Shown piece after piece: positions 8,561 to 19,417 of a stretch of 64,000 bases of DNA. Every line of letters starts with the position of its first letter. Position 1 is the stretch's first letter. The notes under the pieces are model-generated. The model made no database searches. It saw only the letters and a program-made list of their open reading frames with translations, and was not told the DNA's origin. Source of the DNA: JBFXCS01 sp050181915 (GTDB lineage Bacteria > Actinomycetota > Thermoleophilia > Miltoncostaeales > Miltoncostaeaceae); NCBI GenBank assembly GCA_050181915.1, contig JBFXCS010000001.1, positions 868,001 through 932,000 of the forward strand. Reading direction: 5' to 3'. The position numbers and the translations under genes were made by a program.

Positions 8561-8775
8561 CGCCCCTCCCCGGATCCGCCGCGCCGCGTGCCGGGGTCAG
8601 GCGGCCGACGCGCGCCGTGAGGTGCCGTGGGCAGGGCGGTTCCCCTGCGGTGTGGGCTCCATCACGACGATCACCTGGTCGATCTCCATTGAGAGGAGAG
8701 CCCGATGAGCGCCGCCCGGGTCGAGGGCGGCGGCCGGCCGGGAGGCACGAGGCCGTGGTGCCGCTCGAGCCCCGG
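8561..8775. other. Remainder of the gap downstream of the UvrA-like gene
   Basis: About 215 bases without a supported gene. A 7-bp hairpin (GCCGCCC/GGGCGGC, 8711-8731) could end transcription of the UvrA-like operon but has no U-tract. A 30-codon frame at 8597-8689 (minus) and a plus-strand ATG at 8705 with a GAGAGGAGAG purine run were seen and not called. Confidence 0.4.
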
Positions 8776-11166
<2,391 letters not shown>

Positions 11167-11168
11167 GC

Positions 11169-11582
11169 TCAGCGCAGCTCCTGGATGCGGATCAGGTTGC
11201 CGGCCGGGTCGCGCAGGGCGCAGTCGCGGACGCCGTAGGGCTGCTCGGTCGGCTCCTCGACGACCTCGGCGCCGGCGGCGGCCACCCTCTCGAAGGTCGC
11301 GTCGAGGTCGGTTGAGGCGAGCAGGATGCTCGCGTAGGTGCCCTTGGCCATCATCTCGGCGATGGTGCGCTTCTCGTCGTCGGTCACGCCGGGGGTGGCG
11401 GCCGGCGGGTACAGCACCACGGAGACGGCGGGCTGGTCGGGCGGGCCCACCGTGATCCAGCGCATGCCGGCGTAGCCGACGTCGTTGCGGACCTCGAAGC
11501 CCAGGACGTCGCGGTAGAAGGCCAGCGAGGCGTCCGGGTCCTCCTGGGGGAGGAAGCTGGAGTGAATCGTGATCGTCGTCAT
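11169..11582 (-). CDS. VOC (glyoxalase / bleomycin-resistance) superfamily protein
   Basis: This encodes 137 residues. The start ATG overlaps the stop of the AraC-family gene (ATGA). Two beta-alpha-beta-beta-beta halves are visible: FLPQEDPDASLAFYRDVLGF at about residues 10-29 and the second half ending DCALRDPAGNLIRIQEL. Such proteins bind a metal and act as lyases, dioxygenases or drug-binding resistance proteins; the ligand cannot be deduced. Co-transcription with an AraC regulator and a UvrA-like ATPase suggests a stress or antibiotic response unit. Confidence 0.85.
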   Translation of the reverse strand: MTTITIHSSFLPQEDPDASLAFYRDVLGFEVRNDVGYAGMRWITVGPPDQPAVSVVLYPPAATPGVTDDEKRTIAEMMAKGTYASILLASTDLDATFERVAAAGAEVVEEPTEQPYGVRDCALRDPAGNLIRIQELR

Positions 11583-12046
11583 GTCGACGAGGCTAGCCGC
11601 GGCCCCGCCCCCCGCGCTTCTCGATTCCTGATCGGCCGGGTCACCTGCCGCGCGAGGCAGGCCGGCATGCCCGCCGTCGCCTGCGCCTCGCGCCGCCGGT
11701 AGACGCTGGGCGGCATCCCGACCAGCTCGGTGAAGCGCGTGCTGAAGGTGCCGAGCGACGCGCAGCCGACCGCGAAGCACACCTCGGTGACGCTGAGGTC
11801 GCCGCGCCGCAGCAGCGCCATCGCGCGCTCGATGCGCCGGGTCATGACGTAGCTGTAGGGCGACTCGCCGTACGCGCGCCGGAACTCGCGGCTGAGGTGC
11901 CCGGCCGACATGCCCGCCCCGCGCGCCAGCGACGCGACGTCGAGCGGCCGGGCGTACTCCCGGTCGATCCGGTCGCGGACACGGCGCAGCCGCGCGAGAT
12001 CGTCCAGGCGCGGGCCGTCGGGAGGGCGGCTGGTCACCTGACCCAT
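11579..12046 (-). CDS. AraC family transcriptional regulator
   Basis: This encodes 155 residues with an ATG start. Two helix-turn-helix units of the AraC type fill residues 20-118: LDVASLARGAGMSAGHLSREF, then LSVTEVCFAVGCASLGTFSTRF followed by G-PPSVYRRR. There is no separate N-terminal ligand-binding domain, so it resembles short MarA/SoxS-like regulators. A C-terminal tail of about 35 basic residues is unusual. It heads the operon with the VOC and UvrA-like genes, overlapping the former by four bases, and probably controls it. Confidence 0.9.
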   Translation of the reverse strand: MGQVTSRPPDGPRLDDLARLRRVRDRIDREYARPLDVASLARGAGMSAGHLSREFRRAYGESPYSYVMTRRIERAMALLRRGDLSVTEVCFAVGCASLGTFSTRFTELVGMPPSVYRRREAQATAGMPACLARQVTRPIRNREARGAGPRLASST

Positions 12047-12097
12047 CGTGCCACCGCACCGGGGCCCATGTCACGGGCGGCGGGCCGCGGGGCGCGC

Positions 12098-12550
12098 TCA
12101 GCCGAAGGCGCCGGACCGCTCGACGACCTCGACGACCCAGCTCACCGGGGCGCGCTCGGCGACCTGGCGCAGGAAGAACGCCTCCACGGCGTTCAGGCCG
12201 CCCTCGTCGCGCTCGGTGTCGATCGCCTGCGAGACGCCGTCGCGGATCGCCTCCTCGGTGCCGGGCGGCAGATCGCGCGACTCGCGCAGGGAGGTGGCCA
12301 CCCGCAGCAGCAGCTCCTCCCGCGTGGTGCCCAACGAGCAGGCCGCCGAGTCGAGGGCGCGCAGCCCGATGCGCTGCGCCGCCGTGTCGACGCCGCCCCC
12401 CGGCAGGTCGACGGCGCGGCCGCACGGGCTGGGCACCGACAGCACCGCGTCGGCGGGCGAGTCGTGGGTGAGCTCGAGCGCGATGAGCCCCCCGGCGGCG
12501 GCCAGCGCGAGCAGGATCGCGAGGTGCCCCCAGCGCAGCGCGGCCCTCAT
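12098..12550 (-). CDS. Membrane-anchored protein of unknown function
   Basis: This encodes 150 residues, starting with an ATG that overlaps the stop of the MFS gene (ATGA). Residues 8-27 form one hydrophobic segment (signal peptide or anchor), followed by an exported Ala/Glu/Arg-rich domain with two Cys (CGRA near residue 43, ACSLG near 70). I do not recognise the domain. Translational coupling to the MFS exporter suggests an accessory factor for that transporter. Mature part is predicted helical. Confidence 0.65.
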   Translation of the reverse strand: MRAALRWGHLAILLALAAAGGLIALELTHDSPADAVLSVPSPCGRAVDLPGGGVDTAAQRIGLRALDSAACSLGTTREELLLRVATSLRESRDLPPGTEEAIRDGVSQAIDTERDEGGLNAVEAFFLRQVAERAPVSWVVEVVERSGAFG

Positions 12551-13956
12551 CGCAGCTCCCGCCGCCTGAGGAAGGCCAGGGCCAGGAGGGCCGCGAGGGC
12601 CAGCGCCGCGCAGAGGGCGAAGGAGTTGCGGAAAGCCGTGGTGATGGTGGCCTGGATCACCCGGTCCAGCCGGCCGCGCAGGCGCGCGAACAGCGCCGGA
12701 TCGTCGCCCTCGCCCGGCTGCAGGACGGGCAGCAGGTCGGGCACCTGGCCGGCCGGGGTCGCCTGCAGGACCTCGGCCACCCGCTCGCCGATCTCGATCT
12801 TGCGGTCGATGGAGAGCGGCGCCTCGAGCAGCGCCGAGGTGCCGGCCAGCTGGGCGCGCTCGTCGGCGCCGTCGAGGTCGGCGGCCAGCAGCGGCGCGAG
12901 CAGCGCCAGCCCCACCACGAGCCCCGCGTGGCGCACGCCCACCGACCAGGTGCCCGCGGCGGCCGGCTCCCGGCCGCGCAGCGAGGCGCCGGTCAGCGCC
13001 GGCAGCGCCAGGCCGACCCCCAGGCCGCACAGGACGAGGGCGCCCGCCAGCATCGGCAGGCTGGCCTCGGGCAGCAGCGCCATCGCCCCGAGCCCCGCCG
13101 CCAGCAGCACGGCCCCGCCGCCGATCGCGACGTGCGCCTCGCTGCGCCCCGCGAGGAACGAGCCCACCAGCGCCCCGCCGGGCAGCGCGCTGACGATGCC
13201 CGCCGCCAGCAGGGGCTCGTGCCCCCACCCGTCGATCATCAGCACCACCGACAGGAACAGGGCGCCCACCAGGGCCGCCGACAGGAGGGCCAGCGCCGCG
13301 CCGGCGGCCGTCGGGGCCCGCAGCCCCTGGCCGATGCCCGCCGGGTAGGGGTTGGGCGGCACGCGGAGGCCCGGCAGCGCGGCCAGGGCCGCCAGCGCCA
13401 GGGGGATCTGGGCGATGAAGATCGCCCGCCAGTCGAAGCCCTGCGTCAGGGCGCCGCCCGCCGCGGGGCCGATCGCCGCGCCCACCACGCCGGCGGCGCT
13501 CCACAGCGCCGCGCCGCGGCCCTGCGAGCCGGTCGCGGCGTCGAGCAGGGGCAGGCTGGCGGCGAGCAGCAGGGCGCCGCCCACCCCCTGCACCGATCGC
13601 GCCGCGACCAGCTCGGCGGTGGAGCCGGCGGCCGCGCACCAGCCGCAGGCGGCGGCGAACAGGACCAGGCCCGCGACGGCCATCCGCCGCGGGGCGAGGC
13701 GCCGCGCGAACGGCACCATCGCGATCGCGAGCACGGCGACGACCAGGTTGTAGGCCGTGACGACCCACGCGATCTCCTCGACGGAGCTGTCGTAGGCCCC
13801 GATCAGCTGGGGCAGCGCCAGCACCACGATCGACGAGTCGGCGAACGCGACCATCACCGCCAGCGCGATCAGGATCGCCCGCGCGCCGGGCGGCCGGCGG
13901 CGGCCGCCCGGCGCGCGCGGCAATGGCTCGGTCGGCAGTTCGCGGGTGTCTCCCAC
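12547..13956 (-). CDS. MFS transporter (DHA2 / drug-exporter type)
   Basis: This encodes 469 residues. The membrane part begins near residue 28 and shows the drug:H+ antiporter pattern: FADSSIVVLALPQL at the end of the first helix, WVVTAYNLV for helix 2, R-LAPRRMAVAGL in the 2-3 loop and RSVQGVGGALLLA. A long extracytoplasmic segment near residues 375-435 is followed by a final helix and a basic tail. Likely role: export of a small hydrophobic compound. A TATCAAT box at 13963-13969 ends 7 bases before the GTG, so the mRNA is probably leaderless. It shares a 143-bp upstream region with the divergent HTH gene and its double operator. Confidence 0.85.
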   Translation of the reverse strand: MGDTRELPTEPLPRAPGGRRRPPGARAILIALAVMVAFADSSIVVLALPQLIGAYDSSVEEIAWVVTAYNLVVAVLAIAMVPFARRLAPRRMAVAGLVLFAAACGWCAAAGSTAELVAARSVQGVGGALLLAASLPLLDAATGSQGRGAALWSAAGVVGAAIGPAAGGALTQGFDWRAIFIAQIPLALAALAALPGLRVPPNPYPAGIGQGLRAPTAAGAALALLSAALVGALFLSVVLMIDGWGHEPLLAAGIVSALPGGALVGSFLAGRSEAHVAIGGGAVLLAAGLGAMALLPEASLPMLAGALVLCGLGVGLALPALTGASLRGREPAAAGTWSVGVRHAGLVVGLALLAPLLAADLDGADERAQLAGTSALLEAPLSIDRKIEIGERVAEVLQATPAGQVPDLLPVLQPGEGDDPALFARLRGRLDRVIQATITTAFRNSFALCAALALAALLALAFLRRRELR

Positions 13957-14050
13957 GCCCGGATTGATAGACGAGGTGCGCCGCGCCCGTCTGCCCGCCC
14001 CTCCCGCCTTGGCCTCCCGTTAACCGGTGATCTTCCCGGCATCGGTCGCT

Positions 14051-14094
14051 GTCAACCTCGGTTGACGGTCATCGATCCGTCAACTACCGTTGAC
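14051..14094 (+). promoter_or_regulatory. Double palindromic operator over the HTH/Clp-N promoter
   Basis: Two perfect inverted repeats of the form GTCAAC-N4-GTTGAC stand at 14051-14066 and 14079-14094, 28 bases centre to centre. They overlap a promoter: TTGACG (-35, 14062-14067), a 17-base spacer and TACCGT (-10, 14085-14090), placing the start of transcription near the GTG at 14100. A repressor bound here would block the promoter. The encoded HTH protein is the obvious candidate. The divergent MFS gene starts 95 bases to the left and might share the control. Confidence 0.75.
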
Positions 14095-14099
14095 AGACC

Positions 14100-14321
14100 G
14101 TGGCGCAGCGGATCGAGATCCCCACCGCGGACGACCCCGCCGAGGCCCTCGCCGCGGTGGTGGCGCTGCGCCGCCTGGCCGACCGGCTGGAGCGCGCCGC
14201 CGTCGCCCGCGCCATCGAGGACGGCTGGACCTGGGCCCAGGTGGCCGAGGCGCTCGGCGTCACCCGCCAGGCCGCCCACAAGCGCCACGCCCGTCGTGGC
14301 CGACCGGAGACACGCCCGTGA
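14100..14321 (+). CDS. Small helix-turn-helix DNA-binding protein
   Basis: This encodes 73 residues from a GTG at 14100 that coincides with the predicted transcription start (leaderless). The C-terminal half is a helix-turn-helix (GWTWAQVAEALGVTRQAAHKRH, about residues 43-64) and the N-terminal half an amphipathic helix (EALAAVVALRRLADRLERAA) that probably dimerises it. A dimer would fit the six-base palindromic arms upstream. Its TGA overlaps the GTG of the Clp-N gene (GTGA), so the pair is co-expressed. Proposed role: autorepressor of the pair. Confidence 0.8.
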   Translation: MAQRIEIPTADDPAEALAAVVALRRLADRLERAAVARAIEDGWTWAQVAEALGVTRQAAHKRHARRGRPETRP

Positions 14322-14821
14322 AGCTGAAGAACCCGTTCACCGACATGCGCACCGTCGGCCGCCTGCTCGAGGGCGCCGAGGGGCACGCCCGCCGCGCCGG
14401 CGAGGACCCGCCCGGCGCCGAGCACCTGCTGCTGTCCGCCCTCGACCTGCCGGACGGCAGCGCGCGGGCCGCCTTCGAGGCCGTCGGAGCGGACCCCGGC
14501 GATCTCCCGGACGCGATCGCCGCCCAGCACGCCGACGCCCTGCGCGCGGTCGACATCGACGCGCCCGACGACGAGCCCGACCCGCCCGCCGCCGAGGAGC
14601 CGCGCCGCGGCCGCGGCGCGTTCCGCAGCACCGGCGCGGCGCAGACCGCCTTCCGGGAGGCGGTGAGGCTCTCGAAGCCCGGTCACCTGCGCGGCGGTCA
14701 CGTGGTCGCGGCCGTCGCGTGGATGGAGCGCGGCACCGCCGTCCGCGCCCTGGACCGGATGGGGATCGAGCGCGCCGCGCTGGCCCGCGCGGCCATGGAC
14801 GCCGCCCGCGCCGCGCGATAG
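14318..14821 (+). CDS. Clp N-terminal domain protein without an ATPase
   Basis: This encodes 167 residues, starting with a GTG that overlaps the HTH gene. Two copies of the ClpA/ClpC-type N-domain motif are visible: residues about 8-75 (A-GHARRAGEDPPGAEHLLLSAL) and 105-160 (AFREAVRLSKPGHLRGGHVVAAV), joined by an acidic linker of Asp/Glu/Pro. There is no AAA+ module, so it is not a Clp unfoldase itself. In Clp chaperones this domain binds substrates or adaptors, so a free double N-domain could act as an adaptor or decoy. That role is inference. Confidence 0.8.
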   Translation: MKLKNPFTDMRTVGRLLEGAEGHARRAGEDPPGAEHLLLSALDLPDGSARAAFEAVGADPGDLPDAIAAQHADALRAVDIDAPDDEPDPPAAEEPRRGRGAFRSTGAAQTAFREAVRLSKPGHLRGGHVVAAVAWMERGTAVRALDRMGIERAALARAAMDAARAAR

Positions 14822-14841
14822 CCGCGGCGCGATGCGCGACC

Positions 14842-16122
14842 CTAGAGCGGCACCAGCTCGGTCGAGAGGCGGCCGGCGGCGTCGCGGATCGCGTCGCCGT
14901 TCGGGCCGATGGCGGCGACCGAGAGCGACTCGGGCTGCCAGTGCTCGCGCGCCAGGTCCTGCACCTGGTCGGCGGTCACCGCCTCGACGCGGTCGACGAT
15001 CTCGTCGACCGTCAGCAGCTCGCCGCCGGTGAGGACGGCGCGGCCGATGCGGTTCATCCGGGTGCCCGAGCTCTCGAGGCCCAGGATCAGGCGGCCCTTC
15101 AGGTGGTCCTTGGCGCGGCGCAGCTCGTCGGCGGGCAGCGCCTCGTCGCCCAGCCGCCGCAGCTCCGCGCCGATGATCTCGCAGCAGGTGGCGAGGTTGT
15201 CCTCGCGGGTGCCCAGCCACACGCCGACCTGGCCGGTCTCGGCGTAGCCGACCGCGTACGAGCCGACCGCGTAAGCCAGGCCCCGCTTCTCGCGGATCTC
15301 CTGGAACAGGCGGCTGCTCATGGAGCCGCCGAGGATCGTGTCGAGCACCGACTGGGCGTGCCGCCGCGGGTCGTTGCGCGACAGGCCGGGGCCGCCCAGG
15401 CACAGGTGGTACTGCTCGGTCGCCTTCTCCTTCACCACCAGCGCGGGCGCGCCGGGCCGGCCGGGCTCGAAGGCGCCCGGCGCCTCCTGGCGCGGCAGCC
15501 CGCCCAGCAGGTCCTCCACCAGCCCCATCACCCGGTCGTGGGAGATGTTGCCGGCGGCCGCGACCACCATGTTCGGCGCCGTGTAGTGGCCGCCGTGGTA
15601 GCCGCGGACGATCTCCTCGGTCACCGAGCCGACCACCTCGGCCGTGCCGATCACCGGCCGGCCCAGCGCCTGCTGCGGGAACACCGCCAGCGTCGCCAGG
15701 TCGTGGATCTGGTCCTGGGGGTCGTCCTCGTACATCGCGATCTCCTCGAGCACCACCTCCCGCTCCTGCTCCAGGTCGACGAAGGCGGGGCGCTGGAGCA
15801 TGTCGGTGAGCAGCGGGAAGGCCCGGTCCACCAGCTCGTCGAGCACGCGCGCGTACAGCACGGTGTAGTCGCGGCCGGTGGCCGCGTTCACCTCGCCGCC
15901 GAGCGCGTCGAACTCCTGCGCGATGCGCTCGGGAGACAGGGTCGGCGTGCCCTTGAACAGCATATGCTCGAGAAAGTGCGACAGACCGGCCTCGTCGGGC
16001 CGCTCGAAGCGCGACCCGACGCCGATCCAGACCCCGATCGTGACCGAGCGGACCCCGGGGATGGCCTCCGAGACCACTCGGAGGCCCCCCGGCGCCACGC
16101 CCAGCACGGGCGCCCCGGTCAC
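14842..16122 (-). CDS. M16 family zinc peptidase
   Basis: This encodes 426 residues, the usual length of single-chain M16B processing peptidases. The inverted zinc motif HFLEH is at about residues 49-53 (GLSHFLEHMLFKGT), with the distal Glu in the EVVLEEIAMYEDDP stretch near 120-133. The C-terminal inactive half carries the LGGSMSSRLFQEIREKRGLAY signature near 268-288 (shown here in part). Such enzymes degrade or process short peptides. The GTG start follows the pnp stop by 16 bases; pnp-M16 is a conserved actinobacterial order. Confidence 0.93.
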   Translation of the reverse strand: MTGAPVLGVAPGGLRVVSEAIPGVRSVTIGVWIGVGSRFERPDEAGLSHFLEHMLFKGTPTLSPERIAQEFDALGGEVNAATGRDYTVLYARVLDELVDRAFPLLTDMLQRPAFVDLEQEREVVLEEIAMYEDDPQDQIHDLATLAVFPQQALGRPVIGTAEVVGSVTEEIVRGYHGGHYTAPNMVVAAAGNISHDRVMGLVEDLLGGLPRQEAPGAFEPGRPGAPALVVKEKATEQYHLCLGGPGLSRNDPRRHAQSVLDTILGGSMSSRLFQEIREKRGLAYAVGSYAVGYAETGQVGVWLGTREDNLATCCEIIGAELRRLGDEALPADELRRAKDHLKGRLILGLESSGTRMNRIGRAVLTGGELLTVDEIVDRVEAVTADQVQDLAREHWQPESLSVAAIGPNGDAIRDAAGRLSTELVPL

Positions 16123-16138
16123 GATCGGGACCCGGGCC

Positions 16139-18325
16139 CTACTCGGCGGCCGACAGGCGGCGCCGGCGCCGGCGGGGCGGGGCCTCGCCGTCGGCCGCGG
16201 CCGACCCGTTGCCCGACGCGTCCTCGCCCTCGGGCTCGTCCTCCAGCCCGACGATGCGCAGGCCGATGCGGCCGCGGACCTTGTCGACCTCGACGACGCG
16301 CACGTCCACCGTGTCGCCGCGGTTGATGACGTCCTCGACCTTGTCGACCCGGCCGCGCGACAGGTTGGAGATGTGCAGCAGCCCGTCCACGCCCTTGGTG
16401 AGCTCCACGAAGGCGCCGAAGGTGGTCGTCTTCACGACCTTCGCGCCGAGGTAGGTGTCGCCGATCTCGACGTCCTTCGTCATCGCCCGGATCTGCTCCA
16501 CGGCGGCGTCGGCCCTCTGGCCGTCCACGCCGTACACCTTCACCGTGCCGTCGTCCTCGATGGAGATCTCGACCTCGTAGTCGGCCTCCAGGCCGCGGAT
16601 CGTCTCGCCGCCCTTGCCGATGACCATCCCGATCCGGTCCGGGTCGATCTTGATCGCGGTGATGCGCGGCGCCCAGGCCGACAGCTCCTCGCGGGGGCCG
16701 GCGATGGTGGAGGCCATGATCCCGAGGATGTGCGCGCGCCCGGCCTTCGCCTGGGCGAGCGCGTCGCGCAGGATCTCGAAGGTCACGCCCGTGATCTTGA
16801 TGTCCATCTGCAGGGCGGTGATGCCCTGCTCGGTGCCGGCCACCTTGAAGTCCATGTCGCCGAGGTGGTCCTCGTCGCCCTGGATGTCGGAGAGCACGAC
16901 GTAGTCGTCGCCCTCCTTGATCAGGCCCATCGCGATGCCGGCCACCGGCCGGGTGATCGCGACGCCGGCGTCGAGCAGCGCCAGGGTGGAGCCGCAGACC
17001 GACGCCATCGACGACGAGCCGTTGCTCTCCAGCGTCTCCGACACCAGGCGCAGGGTGTACGGGAACTCGGTCTCGTCCGGGATCATCGGCAGCAGGGCGC
17101 GCTCGGCGAGGGCGCCGTGGCCGATGTCGCGGCGCTTGGGGCCGCGCATGAAGCCGATCTCGCCCACGCTGAAGGGCGGGAAGTTGTAGTGGTGGATGTA
17201 GCGCTTGGTGGTCTCGATGCCGAGGCCGTCGATGCGCTGCGCCTCCTTGGTGGTGCCCAGCGCGAGGCTGGTGAGCACCTGGGTCTCGCCGCGGGTGAAC
17301 AGGCCGGTGCCGTGCACGCGGGGCAGCACGCCCACCTCGGCGGTGATCGGCCGGATCTCGGTCGCGTCGCGGCCGTCGGGGCGCTGCTTGTCCACGGCGA
17401 TGCGGCGGCGGATCAGCGTCTTCTGCAGCGAGTCGAAGGCCGTCGAGAAGGCGGCCTTCTCCTCCGGCTCCGGGTCGGAGCCGATCACGGCCTCGGCGGC
17501 GGCGGCGCGGACCGCGGCGACCTTGTCGCGGCGCGCGAGCTTCGCCTGCTCGAGGGTGGCCTCGGCCAGGTCGGCGCCGGCGGCCTTCTCGACCTTCGCC
17601 AGCAGCGCCGGGTCGACCGCCACCGGGGCGACGTCCCACTTGGGCTTGCCGGCCCTCTTCTGCAGCTCGAGCTGGGTCTCGCAGAGGCGGCGGATCTCCT
17701 CGTGGGCGATCTGGAGCGCCTCGAGCATCGTCTCCTCGTCGACCTCCTTGGCGCCCGCCTCGACCATCGAGATCGCCTCGATGGAACCGGCGACGACCAG
17801 GTCGAGCTCGGACTCCTCCAGCTCCTGCAGCGTCGGGTTGATGATGAACTCGTCACCCGAGAGGCCGATGCGCACGGCGCCGACCGGGCCCTGGAAGGGC
17901 AGCTCCGACAGCAGCAGGGCGGCCGAGGCGCCGTTGATCGCCAGGATGTCGAAGGCGTTGACCTGGTCCACCGAGAGGACCGTGGCCACGACCTGGGTCT
18001 CGTTGCGGTAGCCCTTCGGCCACAGCGGGCGGATCGGGCGGTCGGTCATGCGGGCCGTCAGGGTGGCCCGGTCGCTGGGGCGCGACTCGCGCTTGATGAA
18101 GCCGCCCGGGATCTTCCCCGCCGCGTACATCCGCTCCTCAACGTCCACCGTCAGGGGGAAGAAGTCGGCGCCCGGCCGGGGCTCCTGGGCCCCCACGGCC
18201 GTCACCAGCACCACCGTGTCGCCCGAGCGGACGAGCACCGAACCATTCGCCTGCTTGGCGAGCTTGCCCGTCTCGAACTCGATCGGCGCGTCGCCGATCT
18301 GGGCGGTCACCTTCTCTACTGCCAT
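16139..18325 (-). CDS. pnp: Polyribonucleotide nucleotidyltransferase (PNPase)
   Basis: This encodes 728 residues with an ATG start. PNPase degrades RNA 3' to 5' by phosphorolysis and can add tails. Two RNase PH-like domains are seen (first about 10-230; second about 320-545 with FTRGETQVLTSLALGTT and SDIQGDEDHLGDMDFKVAGT). Between them is the helical linker. The KH domain follows near 565-620 (DRIGMVIGKGGETIRGL) and an S1 domain near 620-690 (GAFVELTKGVDGLLHISNLS), then an acidic and Arg-rich tail. It is preceded by a long structured leader; E. coli pnp is autoregulated through its leader. Confidence 0.97.
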   Translation of the reverse strand: MAVEKVTAQIGDAPIEFETGKLAKQANGSVLVRSGDTVVLVTAVGAQEPRPGADFFPLTVDVEERMYAAGKIPGGFIKRESRPSDRATLTARMTDRPIRPLWPKGYRNETQVVATVLSVDQVNAFDILAINGASAALLLSELPFQGPVGAVRIGLSGDEFIINPTLQELEESELDLVVAGSIEAISMVEAGAKEVDEETMLEALQIAHEEIRRLCETQLELQKRAGKPKWDVAPVAVDPALLAKVEKAAGADLAEATLEQAKLARRDKVAAVRAAAAEAVIGSDPEPEEKAAFSTAFDSLQKTLIRRRIAVDKQRPDGRDATEIRPITAEVGVLPRVHGTGLFTRGETQVLTSLALGTTKEAQRIDGLGIETTKRYIHHYNFPPFSVGEIGFMRGPKRRDIGHGALAERALLPMIPDETEFPYTLRLVSETLESNGSSSMASVCGSTLALLDAGVAITRPVAGIAMGLIKEGDDYVVLSDIQGDEDHLGDMDFKVAGTEQGITALQMDIKITGVTFEILRDALAQAKAGRAHILGIMASTIAGPREELSAWAPRITAIKIDPDRIGMVIGKGGETIRGLEADYEVEISIEDDGTVKVYGVDGQRADAAVEQIRAMTKDVEIGDTYLGAKVVKTTTFGAFVELTKGVDGLLHISNLSRGRVDKVEDVINRGDTVDVRVVEVDKVRGRIGLRIVGLEDEPEGEDASGNGSAAADGEAPPRRRRRRLSAAE

Positions 18326-18547
18326 GTCACGTCCCTTGTCTGCCCCGCGCCGCTCGGCCGGGGCCCTCGTGCCCGCACCACCCGGCGCGGGCCTTCGTCC
18401 CTCACCCGCCGCGGGCCCTCCCCGCGCGGGGTCCCTCCGTGCTCTGCGGCCCGGCGTGGGGGCGACGCGAACGGCATCGCGCTCCGAACGCCTGTGGCAT
18501 CAGCACCCGGCGACCTTAGCACGGGCACCGGCGGACGGGCGGGCGGC
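18326..18547 (-). promoter_or_regulatory. pnp promoter and structured leader
   Basis: A TAAGGT -10 box lies at 18513-18518 on the minus strand. It would give a pnp leader of about 180 bases containing several GC-rich stems, among them CCCCGCGCGGGG and a longer GGCCCGCG...CGCGCCGGG pairing. This suits post-transcriptional autoregulation as known for E. coli pnp, but the sequence alone does not prove it. The ATG has a short AAGGGA purine run upstream. Confidence 0.4.
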
Positions 18548-19054
18548 TCAGGAGCGCACGACGCAGGACGGCGCCGGGGCCGTGCGGCCCAGCTCGTCCA
18601 GGCCGTCCAGCGCGTCGAGCAACCGCGGGTAGTGGCGTTCGGCGGCGTCGGCCCCGTCGGTCCGCACCTCGGCGGCGGCCTCGGGGTAGATCCGGGCGGC
18701 GGCCCGCAGGCCGGCCACGGCGGTCCGGTTCAACGCGGCGAGCTCGTCCGGGGGGCTCAGGCGCTCCATCGCCCCGGCGAGGTCATCGGTCGAGGCGGCG
18801 AGCCCCTCGAGGAAGACGGCGAGCCGTTCGGGGTCGTCCGAGTCCGGCTCGCTCGCGCGCTCCCGCTCGCGGCGCGCGGCGCAGAGGGCATCGAGATCGA
18901 CGCGGTACACGCCGGTCAGCGGCACGTAGGAGGTCCAGCCCTCCGCCGTGGAGGCCGTGGAGGGGCGGGAGGCGCCGTCCTCGCCGCATCCCCCCAGGAG
19001 CGCCGCGGCGACCGGCAGGAGGACGGCGAGGGCGGCGCTCCGCCGCCGGATCAC
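18548..19054 (-). CDS. Putative lipoprotein of unknown function
   Basis: This encodes 168 residues from a GTG that overlaps the rpsO stop (GTGA). The N-terminus is a lipoprotein signal: two Arg, a hydrophobic run of Ala/Leu/Val, and the lipobox ALLGGC at about residues 18-23, with Cys as the lipidated residue. The mature part is helical and rich in Asp/Glu/Ala, with PSDPE-like acidic loops, and shows no enzyme motif. Finding a lipoprotein between rpsO and pnp is unusual, as those two genes are normally adjacent. Function unknown. Confidence 0.75.
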   Translation of the reverse strand: MIRRRSAALAVLLPVAAALLGGCGEDGASRPSTASTAEGWTSYVPLTGVYRVDLDALCAARRERERASEPDSDDPERLAVFLEGLAASTDDLAGAMERLSPPDELAALNRTAVAGLRAAARIYPEAAAEVRTDGADAAERHYPRLLDALDGLDELGRTAPAPSCVVRS

Positions 19055-19320
19055 CGCCGCAGGCCCAGGGTCTTGGTGAGCTCGCGGTAGGCGTCGAGGT
19101 CGTTGCGCTGCAGGTAGTTCAGGAGCCGCCGGCGGCGGCCGACGAGCTGCAGCAGCCCGCGGCGCGAGTGGTGGTCCTTCTGGTGGCTCTTGAGGTGCTC
19201 GGTGAGCCCGTTGATCCGCTCGGTGAGGATCGCCACCTGCACCTGGGGGGATCCGGTGTCGGTGTCGTGACGACGGTGGTCGTCGATCACCTTCGCCTTG
19301 ACGTCCTTGGCCAGCGCCAT
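19051..19320 (-). CDS. rpsO: 30S ribosomal protein S15
   Basis: This encodes 89 residues, the standard length. Family hallmarks are seen along the whole chain: DTGSPQVQVAILTERI (about 21-36), HLKSHQKDHHSRRGLL (42-57) and RRRRLLNYLQR (62-72). S15 binds 16S rRNA early in 30S assembly and in several bacteria represses its own mRNA. The ATG at 19320 is preceded by GGGAGCGAGAC. A -10 box TATGGT at 19412-19417 lies about 90 bases upstream. Confidence 0.98.
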   Translation of the reverse strand: MALAKDVKAKVIDDHRRHDTDTGSPQVQVAILTERINGLTEHLKSHQKDHHSRRGLLQLVGRRRRLLNYLQRNDLDAYRELTKTLGLRR

Positions 19321-19411
19321 GTCTCGCTCCCGTCTCAGCCTCGGCGCAGCCGCAGCCGCCCCGGGTCGTATGTGTCTCGCGCGCGCGGGGTCGGGGCCCC
19401 GGCGGCACGCG

Positions 19412-19417
19412 ACCATA
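19412..19417 (-). promoter_or_regulatory. -10 element of rpsO
   Basis: TATGGT on the minus strand would give an rpsO leader of about 85 bases. A short GGGGGAGCCCCC palindrome lies just upstream of the box. The -35 region is weak. Confidence 0.4.

Noticed and set aside
8597..8689. 30-codon minus-strand ORF (MEIDQVIVVMEPTPQG...)
   Set aside because: No ribosome-binding site or clear promoter; short and unsupported.
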